Source: Takakia lepidozioides (taxonomy: Eukaryota > Streptophyta > Takakiopsida > Takakiales > Takakiaceae). Taken from it: 64,000 nt of DNA. Position 1 is the stretch's first letter; each line of letters begins with the position of its first letter. The notes under the pieces were generated by a model. It ran no database searches. It saw only the letters and a program-made list of their open reading frames with translations, and had not been told where the DNA came from. Below, one piece after another: positions 21,154 through 31,570 of the stretch. The position numbers were made by a program, and so were the translations under genes. The stretch lies in the NCBI GenBank assembly GCA_030704615.1, contig CM060734.1, positions 47,198,042 to 47,262,041 on the forward strand, written 5' to 3'.

Positions 21154-23185
21154 CAAAAAATAGATTTTCGACAAAAAGTGGTTTTTCCTGATCTTGATCC
21201 CTAATCTATCGTTGTATACAGATTCCAATTTTCTTTTTCTAGAGATAATCATGAGCAAAATGAGACTAACTTCGTATCTCAAGAGATATTCAAATGCCCT
21301 TTGGCAAATTTTGATTTACTGTAATTTTGATTTGGTTTGTAAAGTCTTGCATGATAATCTTACGACTATTTAAAGATGAATTATGCATACATGACGATCA
21401 TTTTGTATGATCTTGCATCTTCCACCTAATTGATATATGACTACATAACCAGTTGTCCAAATTCAAATTAAAGATGTTCAAGTATAAAAATAGTATATGT
21501 TAGAACTCGCATAAGTGATCACTTGCTCATAATATGTACTAATCCAATCGTTTGAGATTGTTTAATGATGCAAATGAAGGAACAATGAGAAACCCTTGGG
21601 CAAACACAACAAACAATTTAAATTTATTTCATCATTCATCCAAATTTACATTTAACCTTCTTAGCCTCTAGGATTCTCATGTGAGAATGCAATGGTAGAA
21701 CCTTCAAGTTTCCTATAGAGAAACAATGTCTAAAGTGTGGTACAAAAATATGTAAGCATATAATGTGACTATATTTCGATAGGCACACTGTAAACTTTAT
21801 GTTCAATGTCTATTATATTATGAATTAGCCACACAAATGCATGGTCATAGTGTTCCACTATGTAGTTCTAGATTAGTCACCATGTACAAAGCTTTCAAGG
21901 CTGTCATGAGTGTTGTTTCTAAAAATTTTAGAGAAGAGTTGACCTCACACTATATTTGTCTCAACCCCACCCACAAAAAGGGGCAATAGCCATTATAGTG
22001 AAGTGACACTTGGTTACGTCGGCCTCTGCCAGAGCTATTAACAATGGTTTTAGCAATGAACATAATCAATATGGCAAAGATGATTGTGGTGCCAGCTTTT
22101 TGAACATGGTGATGGTAAGTATTAGTATTTTCTTTATTGATCATCTAGTCCAAATCCTTGCTACCCAATTTTCAAGATCCAAAATTTTAAGCTTGTTCTC
22201 TGTTAAACGAAATAAGTCGGTGACATAGATTGGAGCCCTTGGTTGGTAGTAGTTGGGCAACTACGAGACAAATATTGTTCAACTTGGAAGCATGGCATTA
22301 GATTCATAGCAAGACATTACAAAGCACCTTGATAGGACATTCAAGTATCATTCAAGTTGGAATTCATAGGGCATTACAATAATTCAACTTGAACACTGAT
22401 AGCACACATTATAGGACATTCAATTGATCGTATAAGGCGGACATTGCAGAGCACAAAAATTCAACTTGGAAGTAGGTCGGCATTACAATTATTCAACCTA
22501 ACATTGATAGTAGCACAGTACACAACAAACTTAGAAGCAAAGCATTACAACCCTTTGACACGAGAGCATATTTTGAACACATGTTCTATTTTTCACTTAG
22601 AATTTTATGCATTTCTAGTATGCACTGTAGTAGCTAAATGGTGGAGTTAGTAATTTGATTGTTGTGATTAATTTTGAGTTCCTGATTTCTTGTCTATATT
22701 TTTGAATATGACTAAAGTCGTACAACAATGTATTACTATCGAAAATGTCAAAAGTTGTCAACAATTACATGTGTACTGCACACTTTATTGGCTCCTCTTT
22801 ATACTGAAGATGAGACCACACATCAGTGTTAAAATCGCTAAGTCCCTATTGTGCCTTTCCCAGGTGTCATCTCCTCTCCTATGCTGAAAACTACTATGAT
22901 ATGCCTTCTCCAGATAACACCTCCCTTAGGTAACATTTTTTTATTGCACAACTTCTGAAAAAAAAAAATTTCAAGTTATGGATGAAAGTAGATTCCACTA
23001 TTATTTTTTAAATTTGTTTTTAAATGAAATGGGAGGAAGCCCTTTAGGTCATATAAAGAACCCATGGAAAAAATAACCATGAGAGGAGGCCATAAAGGCT
23101 TACATCACAGAGTGATTGGGTAACACCCAGACCCGTCCGCCTAGGGGGAAGCTCTAGAAAGGGCAGAGATTCACTGTCTTGGAAT
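21154..23185. other. AT-rich intergenic DNA
   Basis: No gene is recognised. Short ORFs are low-complexity or lack homology. 22240-22560 has recurring phrases such as CATTACAA-TTCAACTTG-A, a decayed short tandem or dispersed repeat. 23025-23060 (GGAGGAAGCCCTTTAGGTCATATAAAGAACCC) resembles 56195-56230. Confidence 0.4.
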
Positions 23186-23664
23186 GGGGTTGGTATCCTG
23201 TGAGCACAGCGTGAGCATGCTCACGTGAGCACGACGTGAGCACAACCCGCGGTCAAGGGGTTAAATATTTTCAAACCGCGGTCATATGAATTACATGTTA
23301 ACAGGCACAGTGCATATGAGTACCTTCAGATTTATTTTCTCAATGCAAAAATAACTTTTCTAGGGCTTAAACTGTTGATACCCGGACTGAAAACCACGAT
23401 TTTTGTTTTTCTGGGGTTCTCTGGGGTATCCGGTTCGCATAACGTGAGAAAACCCCACGCCTATAGGGTAACATGTTTATCGTGTATGTGTGTTACTTGT
23501 TTCTTAAGTGATGCTGTGAGGGCCTATGTGAGCAGTTAAAAAAAGTTTCGCAAAGTTTTTAGTTTCTCAATTTTAATTTCATTGGAGAATATTCGAAAGG
23601 CATCTAGGGAATATCCTTAATATTCGCTTGTGCTCACGTGAGCATGCTCACACGCTACCCAACC
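23186..23664. mobile_element. MITE-like element with palindromic terminal repeats
   Basis: Left end 23188-23235 and right end 23628-23662 are inverted copies. Both read GGTTGG...GTGAGCATGCTCACGTGAGCAC when oriented outward to inward. The terminal repeat itself contains the palindromes GTGAGCATGCTCAC and GTGCTCACGTGAGCAC. The interior of about 400 bp has no ORF. A target-site duplication is not obvious. Confidence 0.55.
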
Positions 23665-23749
23665 TCTCTCGGATGACAACAAGCTAAGATTCAAAGAAGT
23701 GAGTAACCAAAAAGAACATCTGTTTGCAGCAAAAAAATAAACAACACTA

Positions 23750-24120
23750 GAAGGAATCGTGTCTTTTCTGAATCGATTAGGTGTCCAAAACCACTCCGGG
23801 AACAACTTTGCAGTCGGAGTTAGTACTGGAGAGTCGCAACGGACAATGTAGGCCCACAGGGGCATTTCAGATGGCGGATACAAGCTAGGTCAATGACTCC
23901 GGAGTCGTAGCAATAATCGCGGCTATTTAATTCAGTTACGTAAATATAGAAAATTTAAAAAACGGCAACTACAAGTGGTTTTAAGCACTGGACAAACGAC
24001 TCGATAACCAAAATCCGTATTCCTAATAAATTCAGTTTTATATTTTTTAATTGGGGAGTCTACGTGGTTCATGACGTGGAATATGTATAGATATTAGGGT
24101 TTAGTCTCTCGTTGGTTGGC
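23750..24120 (+). repeat. Dispersed repeat B, copy 2
   Basis: This aligns with the minus strand of 5090-5478. It ends just before PPR-like sequence at about 24159, as copy 1 ends at a retroelement fragment. No coding potential is seen. Confidence 0.7.
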
Positions 24121-24158
24121 AAGTTGATTTCGGCTAAGTGTTAGGAGAGGGAGCGCTT

Positions 24159-25060
24159 GAGATGGAGGCTTTGGAGAGATATGAGCAAGCGATGGGGGAA
24201 GGATGAAGACCAAATCGTGGCCCATGTCCTGTTGTTGCAAGCGTTCCTGGCGTCAGGGTCCAAATACAGAAGTAGAGGTTAAAAGCAAGGCGGGGCATTA
24301 TGTGCTCAAGCTGATAGAGATGTTGGCAGGCCGCATTCGCCTCAGTGGCAATGGAGATGCATATGCAAGCCTGGGCCGAAAAAAGGTCAAAGAGGTCCAT
24401 GGTGACATCAAAGCTAGAATTGACCAGATGTCATTGCGAACAATACCCTGGTGGACATGTATGCCAAATGTGACAGCATCGAAGCTGCGAAGGGAGAGTT
24501 TGACAACATGGTTGAACGAGATGTTGTCTCATGGAACACGCTAATCGCATGAGATGGCCAGCATGTGTGCGAGATGAAGGTATTGGAGACATATGAGCAA
24601 ATGTCACGAGAAGTGGTGCAGCCTGACCGGGTCACATTTATTTGTGTTTACAATGCATGTGCAAACCTGGCAGCCCTGAAAATCTGGAGACCTGGAAACC
24701 TGGTAAAAGGCAAAGAGATCTATCGTGACATTGTCAAAGCTGGAATTGTACCACATGTCATTCTGAACAATACCTCGTGGACATGTATGCCAAACGTGGG
24801 AGCATTGCAGATGCAAAATGAGTGTTCAACAATATGGCTGAGCGAAATGTGGTGTCATGAATGTGATGATCGCAGGACATGCACAATAGGGGCGGGGATT
24901 GGAGGTTTTGGAGACCTATGAGCAAATGATGTGGGAGGGGGTGAAGCCCGACCACATTACGTTTGTTTGCGTTTGCAATGCATGTGCGAGCCTGCTAGAG
25001 AAGGGCAAAGAGGTCCATGGTTGCATCGTCAAAACTGGAACACAAGGTCGAGGACAATGT
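24159..25060 (+). pseudogene. PPR pseudogene fragment (copy 2)
   Basis: PLS-type PPR phrases are readable when frames are switched: EALERYEQAMGEG, NTLVDMYAKCDSIEAAKG, DNMVERDVVSWNTLIA, KEIYRDIVKAGIVPHVILNN, GVKPDHITFVCVCNACASL, LEKGKEVHGCIVKTG. At least four frameshifts are present. It stops abruptly at about 25035, where sequence matching the PPR 3' flank begins, so the final repeats and E region are deleted. Confidence 0.8.
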
Positions 25061-25249
25061 GGTGAGGGCACCTTCTTCTTCAACCTATTTCAGCCTATTT
25101 TCCCCTCTTATCAGACTCAGCCCTGAGATGCATATTGAATTCTGTAAGTTAGCTCGTTGGCTTCTTAAGAGGATCAAGAGAAGGAGTCTATAATGCCTCT
25201 TCTAGCTCTTCTGGGCATGTGAAGATGCTTCGTGAGGCAGGCTGAGCTG
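25060..25249 (+). repeat. PPR 3'-flank copy next to retroelement
   Basis: GGCACCTTCTTCTTCAACC...TCTGTAAGTTAGCTCGTTGG matches the tandem units at 11402-12913. The following AGGATCAAGAGA-GGAGTC...TTCTGGGCATGTGAAGATGCTT is repeated at 29180-29265. The retroelement begins immediately after. Confidence 0.7.
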
Positions 25250-25267
25250 AGTGCTCGAGCATCACGA

Positions 25268-25495
25268 TCCGCGTGCATTTTGTTTTTCTTGCGCAATGGC
25301 GACAGGCTCTTCCAAGCAATGGATCTAAATTGCTTGATATGGGTCATTGGCTTGTGCATGGCTGAGCAACGGAGGTTGCAGACAGTGGTGACTACTTCTG
25401 CACTCCCATTTGGTATTGTATCCCCTCTGCCAACCGGGACGGTTGAGGCAGTGAGTGGGGGCGAGCACAGGATCATGGGGTGCAAACACCCATGA
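25268..25495 (+). pseudogene. Methyltransferase C-terminal tail with motif X
   Basis: The frame reads LFQAMDLNCLIWVIGLCM, which fits C5-methyltransferase motif X (the Q-x-G/A-x-Asn helix that packs on motif I). It is followed by AEQRRLQT and a variable tail that ends at a stop before the RT spacer. It continues what motif IX in the 5476-6783 copy leaves off. Motifs I to IX are absent here because the element is cut at about 25250. Confidence 0.6.
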
Positions 25496-25498
25496 CAG

Positions 25499-25736
25499 AT
25501 GTGGGATGAGATGCGCAAAGAGAGAGTCATTGAATCTCTCAAGCAGCAGTATGAGGAGTGGGGAGAGCCATACACTGAGGATCAGTTGGAGGCCAAGGTG
25601 GCCAATATTTTTGAAGAGGTTGAGAATGTTTCTTCCCCAGAGGATGTTCTCAAGGTGGCTATGGCGGAGCAAGTGGAGGTTATGCCACGGTTAGGGTAGG
25701 CGGATAAAGCCCAAGAGGTTACTATCTAGCAACCAA
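25499..25736 (+). pseudogene. MTase-RT spacer
   Basis: An acidic frame (EMRKERVIESLKQQYEEWGE, EDQLEAKVANIFEEVEN) of about 66 residues with coiled-coil character separates the methyltransferase tail from the RT. No domain is recognised. Stops flank it at 25494-25498 and 25697. Confidence 0.45.
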
Positions 25737-27284
25737 ATGATGCGTCTCCTACTTCCAAGCCTGGTGTACCCAAGGTTGCAGTCACTGAGGACAACTGGGA
25801 ACCAGATGTTGGACGGAGAGAGACGGAGGATCCAACGATTTCTAAGGGCTTATAGAAATTGCTTTGCCTTCGGTTTGAAGGATTTGGGGAGTTTGAAGGG
25901 CCAGGAGATTCGTATTGATTTGGCAAGTGACATGCCAATCTTTCGAAGGCCCTACCAGTATAGTGACATGGAGAGGTCATTGATCCAGTCACGGACTATG
26001 GAGTTGTTCGAAGCTGGATTGGTGGAGTTGTCAGGCGGGGAGTATGTATCGGCAACAGTGATGCCAGCTAAGAAGGATATCTATGGCAATTGGACAGAAA
26101 GGAGGATGTGTGGGGACTACCGTCCTGTGAACCGTCAGACTAAGTCCGATAGATATGCCATGCCAACTCCAAAGGAGATCTTTGATGCCATTGGGCATGC
26201 AAAGGTGTTTAGCACATTGGACTTGCGATCCGATTACCACTAGTTGCCAATCAAAGAGGCTGACAAGCAAAAGATGGCATTCTGGGGGATTGACCAACAT
26301 GGGAAGGATTGCTTGTACCAATGGCGGTTCCTACCGTTTGGGTTGAAAAATATTCCTGCAGAGTTTCAAAGGGTTATGGATAGGATTCCGCGGGGGCTAG
26401 ACTTTGCCCGGTGTTACATTGATGACATCATCGTCTTTAGTGCTACGGTTGATGAGCATGAGAGACACCTTCAGGTGATGTTTGAGCGCTTGAGAGCGCA
26501 TGGGTTGAAATTGCACCCTGGGAAGTGCAAGTTCTTCCACAACCAGATTGAGTATCTGGGCCACATGATATACCCTGGAGGTTTGGGTGTTCAAAAGACG
26601 AAGGTGGAGGCCATTGCACGCATTCCACGCCCCATAGATGTTAGCAGAGTTCGTGCTTTCATGGGGTTGGCAAACTACTATCGACGGTTTGTCAAGGGAT
26701 TTAGCAGCATTGCAAAGGCTCTTACTAAGTTGACCAAGGTGGGTCAGGAGTGGCAGTGGGAGGAGGAGCAGGAGGAAGCCTTTGAGGAACTCAAGGCTCG
26801 ATTGACTTCTGCACCTATTCTGAGGCGGCCTATTCGGGGGCGGCCTTTCCAGCTACATAGGGATTGGAGTATGCTGGGGATTGGAGCAGTGCTCACACAG
26901 ATGGATGATGAGGGAAGAGAGTTCGTAGTGGCATATGCTAGCCGCTCAAACAATGATGCCGAGGCGAAGTATAGTTCCTATGAAGGGGAGTGTCTAGCTG
27001 CGGTATGGGCAGTGACACATTTCAGATGCTACCTCTATGACAATCTCTTCACCCTTGTCACGGATCACCAACCATTGAAGTGGTTGATGAAGTCAGACAA
27101 GCTTACAGGGAAGCTTGCACGGTGGGCACTTATGCTTCAAGAATACGACTTTCAGGTGGTGCATCGAGCCGGTATTGTCAATCGGGATGCAGATGGATTG
27201 AGTCGTAATCCATGCACGAACAAGCATGATGATACTGGAGCTCGGTGGCATGGTGAGACGGATGAGGAGATGGTGCCAGGATGA
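25737..27284 (+). pseudogene. pol: Reverse transcriptase and RNase H (methyltransferase-family element)
   Basis: RT motifs are in order: PIFRRPYQYSDMER, GDYRPVNRQTKSDRYAMP, FSTLDLRSDYH, WRFLPFGLKNIPAEFQRVMD, CYIDDIIVFS (catalytic Asp pair). The thumb FMGLANYYRRFVKGFS follows. RNase H has HRDWSMLGIGAVL, AYASRSNNDAE, LVTDHQPLKWLM and VVHRAGIVNRDADGLSR. A single in-frame TAG at 26241, just after SDYH, is the only break between 25737 and 27284. The RNase H start reads HRDWS where most Ty3 elements have TDAS. Confidence 0.93.
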
Positions 27285-28640
27285 CATGCATCTGCCTTTT
27301 TGTGCATCCTAGCAATGGGAGCTCAAGCTGATCCATCCCATAGCATTGGTCATGTAGATGGTGTGCATGACGATCCAGAGATCAGTGAGGAGCTTGGTGA
27401 TGCTAAGGATGTACATGAAGATGCAGCAGTGTTGGCCTACATTCGTACTGGAGAGACAACAGCCAGTGTGACTGCTAAGGAGAGAGATCGGATCCTACAA
27501 CGAGCCAAAAGGTTCAAGTGGGAGGGGACTCACCTACTCCGAGTATGGGAGGATGGACGAGTGAGGATTGTGCCTCATCCAACAAAATGAGCGCGATTGG
27601 TACGCCATGCCCATGAGGAGTTGAGACATGTTGGGGGTGCGGCACACTCATAGTTTGCTGCAAGGACATTACTGGTGGCGGGGCATGCACACGGATGTGC
27701 AACAGTTAGTGGCAAGGTGCATGGTGTGTGATAGAGTGCGAGCTTCTTTTAATGCACCTACTCCACAATTGCATCCTTTACCCATTATGGGTTTGGGCTA
27801 TCGTTGGAGTCTTGACTTCGCAGGCCCATTGCCACTAACGATTCGCCATAACAAGTATGTGGTGGTGATGTGGGTGGATGAATGGTGTACATTTCTCCAA
27901 GTGGATTGAACCGGTGGCATTGCCTGACAAGACAAGTGAGGGGGCTGCGTATGCATTCTTAGATCGAGTGCTTAGCCAATTTGGTGCTCCAGCCGAGGTA
28001 CTCACGGACCAGGGGAAAGAGTTCTTGGGGGAGTTTCAGGCTTTGTGTGAGCAAGCCTTGATAGATCACCGCACTACTTCTCTGGATCATCCCGAGGCTG
28101 ATGGCCTGGCAGAGAGGGTTGTACAAACAGTCAAGCGAGGTTTGCGCAAGTATGGCTTGCAGAAGAGACACTTAGGAGATTGGGATCTTCAGCTACCTTG
28201 GTTGGCCATGGGCTACAGGTTTAGCAAACAAGCATCACTTGCCTCGTTCTCGCCGTATTTCCTTCTCTTTGGCCGAGAGCCAGATTTGCCTGCATTTATT
28301 TGCAGGGAGACTGTAGTAATTCTCAACCTTGATGATCCGGATATGTGGACACAAGCACGTGCCCAGCGGGCAGAGTTGTTCAAGAGAGTCATGCCTATGG
28401 CTTTTGAGAACCTTGCTATTGCCCAACACCGAGACACATTGAGGTATGCCACTATACGTGGAGGGGGATATCGGCTAGGTGTTCGGCGTTTCCACCCTGG
28501 GGACTATGTGTATCTGCAGCAGACAGCGCCTACGACTTTGGATGTTACAGCAGGGCGTGTGATTCTAAGGGTCCGGGAGGTGTTGCCTTCAGGAGTGTTG
28601 ATTCTGGAGGGTCGAGATGGTATGGTATGGAAGGACCATG
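27285..28640 (+). pseudogene. pol: Integrase (methyltransferase-family element)
   Basis: An upstream linker (27300-27590) ends in LLRVWEDGRVRIVPHP. The zinc-binding module contains HAHEELRHVGG and CMVCDRVRA. The catalytic triad is in WSLDFAGPL, VLTDQGKEFLG and DGLAERVVQTVKRG. The C-terminal module runs through HPGDYVYL, VILRVREVLPSGVLILEG. Breaks are a stop at 27588 and frameshifts at about 27640 and 27890. It would insert the cDNA and is joined without a stop to the PHD finger. Confidence 0.92.
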
Positions 28641-28873
28641 TGCGCAATTGTGCGCCATGTCACCTTTCACATGTGGATGGGAGGATAGATCCCAACCTTG
28701 CAGTGGTACCTGCAGGGTTGCGTTGCATGCTATATGGGCATGCTGGTGGTGCCGCGACCATGTTGGTGTGTGACAAATGCTCAAGGGGGTGGCACATGGG
28801 ATGCTTGACATCGCCACTTGAGGAGGTTCCTAGTGGAGAATGGTTGTGTCCACAATGCCTTAGACATAGGTAG
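28641..28873 (+). CDS. PHD finger fused to the integrase C-terminus
   Basis: In frame with the integrase, the last about 55 residues read MLVCDKCSRGWHMGCL, then PLEEVPSGEWLCPQC, the classic second half of a PHD finger (Cys-x2-Cys, His-x2-Cys, Trp, Cys-x2-Cys). The first zinc pair should be Cys-x2-Cys; here RCMLYG has Tyr (TAT) at the second position, one transition from Cys, so this copy may not fold. PHD fingers read histone H3 tails. In this position it replaces the chromodomain found in chromoviruses and may steer integration. That role is inference. Confidence 0.85.
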
Positions 28874-29009
28874 TGGGCATGACAATGGTGGAATTGACAA
28901 GTGATCCAAGGTCTAGCTGATGGGAGCTCAACGCCATGGATACTTAATTGAAGATCATGGATTGCAGGAAGGCGAGTAACGATGGGGCTACTTTTGCACC
29001 CGGCCTCTT

Positions 29010-29290
29010 GATCTATTGACTTTAGATACTGGGACATGTGCGATTGAAGACCAAACGATGATTTTATTCTATGATTCCCTGTGGATCAATAGCAACAAGA
29101 AACCTGCATGGGATGGTCAACTAAAGGCAGCAGTTGTAGCGGCACAGTTGATAAAATCAGGCACCTCAACCATGACCACAACTTCTGAAAGAGGATCAAG
29201 AGAGGGAGTCCACAATGCCTCTTCTGGCACTTCTGGGCATGTAAAGATGCTTTGTGCGGCAGATAGACTGCTCTACAAACTTTAAACCAA
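29010..29290 (+). repeat. PPR 3'-flank copy after the retroelement
   Basis: ATGATTCCCTGTGGAT-AATAGC...AAACCTGCATGG...GATAAAATCAGGCACC matches the 11402-12913 units. AGAGGATCAAGAGAGGGAGTCCACAATGCC...AAAGATGCTT repeats 25165-25240, so the sequence left of the retroelement is duplicated on its right. Confidence 0.65.
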
Positions 29291-29299
29291 GGAGGCATT

Positions 29300-30002
29300 T
29301 CAGATGCGTATGTCTGTCTCTTGCTTAAGTGCATCAAGATAGAAGGTCTGGAAGCTGGAAAATAGATGCACACTCACACGTCCAAGAAGGTCCACCGTGC
29401 AGCCAAAGTGTTTTACTGGCAGAGTGACACCGTGATCTTGACTCAAGGAATCGAAGTTGCGTCTTCCTTCATTCAGTAGGCCAGTGTGGCTGCATGCAGA
29501 GAGAACACATATAAAGGCGATACTGTCCGGCTTCAAGCCGTTCTTTTGCATTCCTTCAAATAGTTGCAGGACCTCCCTATGACAACCATGTTGGGCATAT
29601 CCTGCGATCATCGCATTCCGCGACACCACATTTCATTCAGCCACATTGTCAAATACCCCCTTTGCATCCTCAATGCACCCACATCTCGCATACATGTCCA
29701 CCAGGGCAGTGTCCAGAATGACATTTGGTACAATTCCAGCTTTGATGATGTCACCATGCACCTCTTTGCCCTTTCCCAGGGCTGCTAGGTTTGCACAAGC
29801 ATTGCAAACGCACACAAACGTGATGTGGTTGCACTTAACCCCTTCCCCCATCATTGGTCTCCAAGGCCTCCATTCCGCGCCCCAGCTGTGCATATCCTGC
29901 AAGCATGGCGTTCCATGACACCAAATCTCGTTCAGCCATATTGTTGAACACTCCCTCCGCATCCTCAATGCTCCCACATTTGGCATACATGTCCACGAGG
30001 GT
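29300..30002 (-). pseudogene. PPR pseudogene fragment (copy 3, inverted)
   Basis: Minus-strand PLS repeats: ALVDMYARCGCIEDAKGVFDN, KCNHITFVCVCNACANLA, GKGKEVHGDIIKAGIVPN, AMIAGYAQHGCHREVLQLFE, FICVLSACSHTGLLNEGRR, HFGCTVDLLGR. It stops at DLLGRV near 29370, then reads into unrelated sequence, so the terminal repeats and E region are missing. Frameshifts at about 29620 and 29900 break it. Its 5' side is cut by a TRIM-like unit. Confidence 0.82.
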
Positions 30003-30536
30003 GTCGTGCACCTAAGCATCGTGCCACAACATACATCGTTGTCCACCATACATTCTAAGCACACAATCCTAGAAAGCTATGCCACAATGATAATGGAAGT
30101 GAACACACAATGGAAACACTCCACTCATGAATCCACTCAATCACATAAACTAAGTCAAGCCAAGGGCACCTTTGCTAAATGAATCCACCTTACAAAGCCC
30201 TCACCACACTCCCTCTCAAATACCTAGAGCTATGGAGGTGGGAGAGGCTCATAGAGGCTCAACTACAAGAAGATGAGCCCTCCTCAACACTCACAAAGGG
30301 AAAACCCATCCCCATGTCCCAAGTCAGGTTTGATACCTCACTTGGCATGTGAGACCAAATGAAGTCCCAACACACAAAATACAAATATAAATATTCAAAA
30401 TGTCCTAGTTAACTAGAAGTAGGTAATTCTAGTTAACCATGACTAAAACCATGACAGCTGTCGTGCACCTAAGCATCGTGCCACAACATACATCGCTGTC
30501 CACCATACATTCTAAGCACACAATCCTAGAGATCTG
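30003..30536. repeat. TRIM-like unit with 70-bp direct terminal repeats (candidate)
   Basis: The run TGTCGTGCACCTAAGCATCG... at about 30002-30070 recurs at 30462-30534 with one or two differences, separated by about 390 bp. Each repeat begins TG, and a CA-ending position (CACACA) precedes the common TCCTAGA. Size and layout fit a terminal-repeat retrotransposon in miniature. A diverged relative of its interior lies at 14245-14500. No clear primer-binding site is seen, and flanks do not rejoin as a simple insertion. Confidence 0.45.
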
Positions 30537-31090
30537 GAGCTTGAAGTCCGGCCCTCTTGGATGAACCCACACTCTATCCCTGCTCCTTCAGCTACCTCTA
30601 CACAGATCATACATCCTTGCCTTGCTGCTAGCAGCTGACAATGACAGCCTAGATTTGTTCTAGGATACACCCAACTCAACATATCCCACTAGTTCCTATG
30701 CTCAATTGCATCTGCTACTCTCTGTAATCCAATATGCATTGACCTTTTTGCATCGATTGTCCCATCATTGACTGGGGATCAGAAAAGTATTCATTCCACA
30801 GCTTCTCCTCGTCTCTGTTACTGACGGCGTGAAGTTCTTCCAGCAAACACCCCAACCCTACTTATCACACTAGTTCCTATGCTGACTTGCGTATTCATTC
30901 CGGAGCTTCTCCTTATCTGTTTTTGGATACTTTCCTGCTGCCACATCGGCAGTAACTTGTCAAGGTCACCCCAAACCACCACAGATCCACCCAACGAGCT
31001 CACTTACAGAATTCAATATGCATCTTAGGGCCGAGTCTGATGAGAGGGCAAAACAGGCTGAAATAGGTAAGAAGGTGCCCTCACCACATT
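30537..31090 (-). repeat. Inverted copy of the PPR 3' flank
   Basis: Read on the minus strand, this contains the TCCAAGAGGGCCGGA...GGGATAGAGTGTGGGTTCATCC block and the CAGCTGCTAGCAGCAAGGCAAGGATG junction seen near 11945-11975, then a second piece with the TTCTGTAAGTGAGCTCGTTGG phrase (30990-31020). It sits on the wrong side of the inverted PPR fragment relative to copy 1, showing rearrangement. Confidence 0.65.
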
Positions 31091-31462
31091 GTCCTTGACC
31101 TTGTGTCATGACCCATGGAGGATTTGGCCGACCATCAACCCAAAATGACCTCTTGTGTGTGCTGCTTGTGTCTGTAGTCAGGTAATGTCGGATTGGTCTG
31201 TGAGAACCACCATGGTGCAGCTGAGCAGACAGAGATTGAAACACGGCCTGTTAAGACCAAGCTGAATCTCCCAAGAACCTTGTAAACATCATGAAGAACA
31301 TCAAATCATGGTACTAACAAGAGCCCACATTTGCAGAATGGACAAACTTCTTCACATCGTACATTAAGAAAAAGCCACGCCTTGCTTTCAACAAAAAAAA
31401 CAAACTAGTCACCGGGGATGACGTGGCATTCTGTTGGATCGCTCCACTGCATATTCAGCCTA
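31091..31462. other. Upstream region of the WD40 gene
   Basis: No gene is recognised between the PPR-flank repeat and the telo-boxes. An A-rich run lies at 31390-31402. Confidence 0.4.
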
Positions 31463-31500
31463 AAACCCTAGGGTTTAGAGTTTCCGTTGGTTTAGGGTTT
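31463..31500 (+). promoter_or_regulatory. Telo-box cluster in the WD40 gene promoter/5' leader
   Basis: AAACCCTA (31463-31470) overlaps its inverse TAGGGTTT (31469-31476), and another TAGGGTTT lies at 31493-31500, about 70-110 bp before the start codon. Telo-boxes are known plant elements of ribosome-biogenesis and translation genes, which fits the predicted MAK11/PAK1IP1 role of the gene. Confidence 0.75.
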
Positions 31501-31570
31501 TGGTTGCGAGAGAAGATGGTGGGGGAGCAGGAATTCGTGAGAGGGATACAGAGGGAGAAGACTCGGCAGC

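Larger units (their letters stand above)
25250..28873 (+). mobile_element. 5'-truncated Ty3-like retroelement: MTase tail, RT, RNase H, integrase, PHD finger
   Basis: Plus-strand order is the end of a C5-methyltransferase domain, spacer, RT, RNase H, integrase and PHD finger. No gag, protease, LTR or primer-binding site is found before 25250, and no LTR is seen after 28873. The methyltransferase tail links it to the family at 5476-9990. Only a few stops and shifts interrupt it (stops at 25494, 25697, 26241 and 27588; shift at about 27890), so it is younger or better preserved than the first fragment. Confidence 0.85.
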
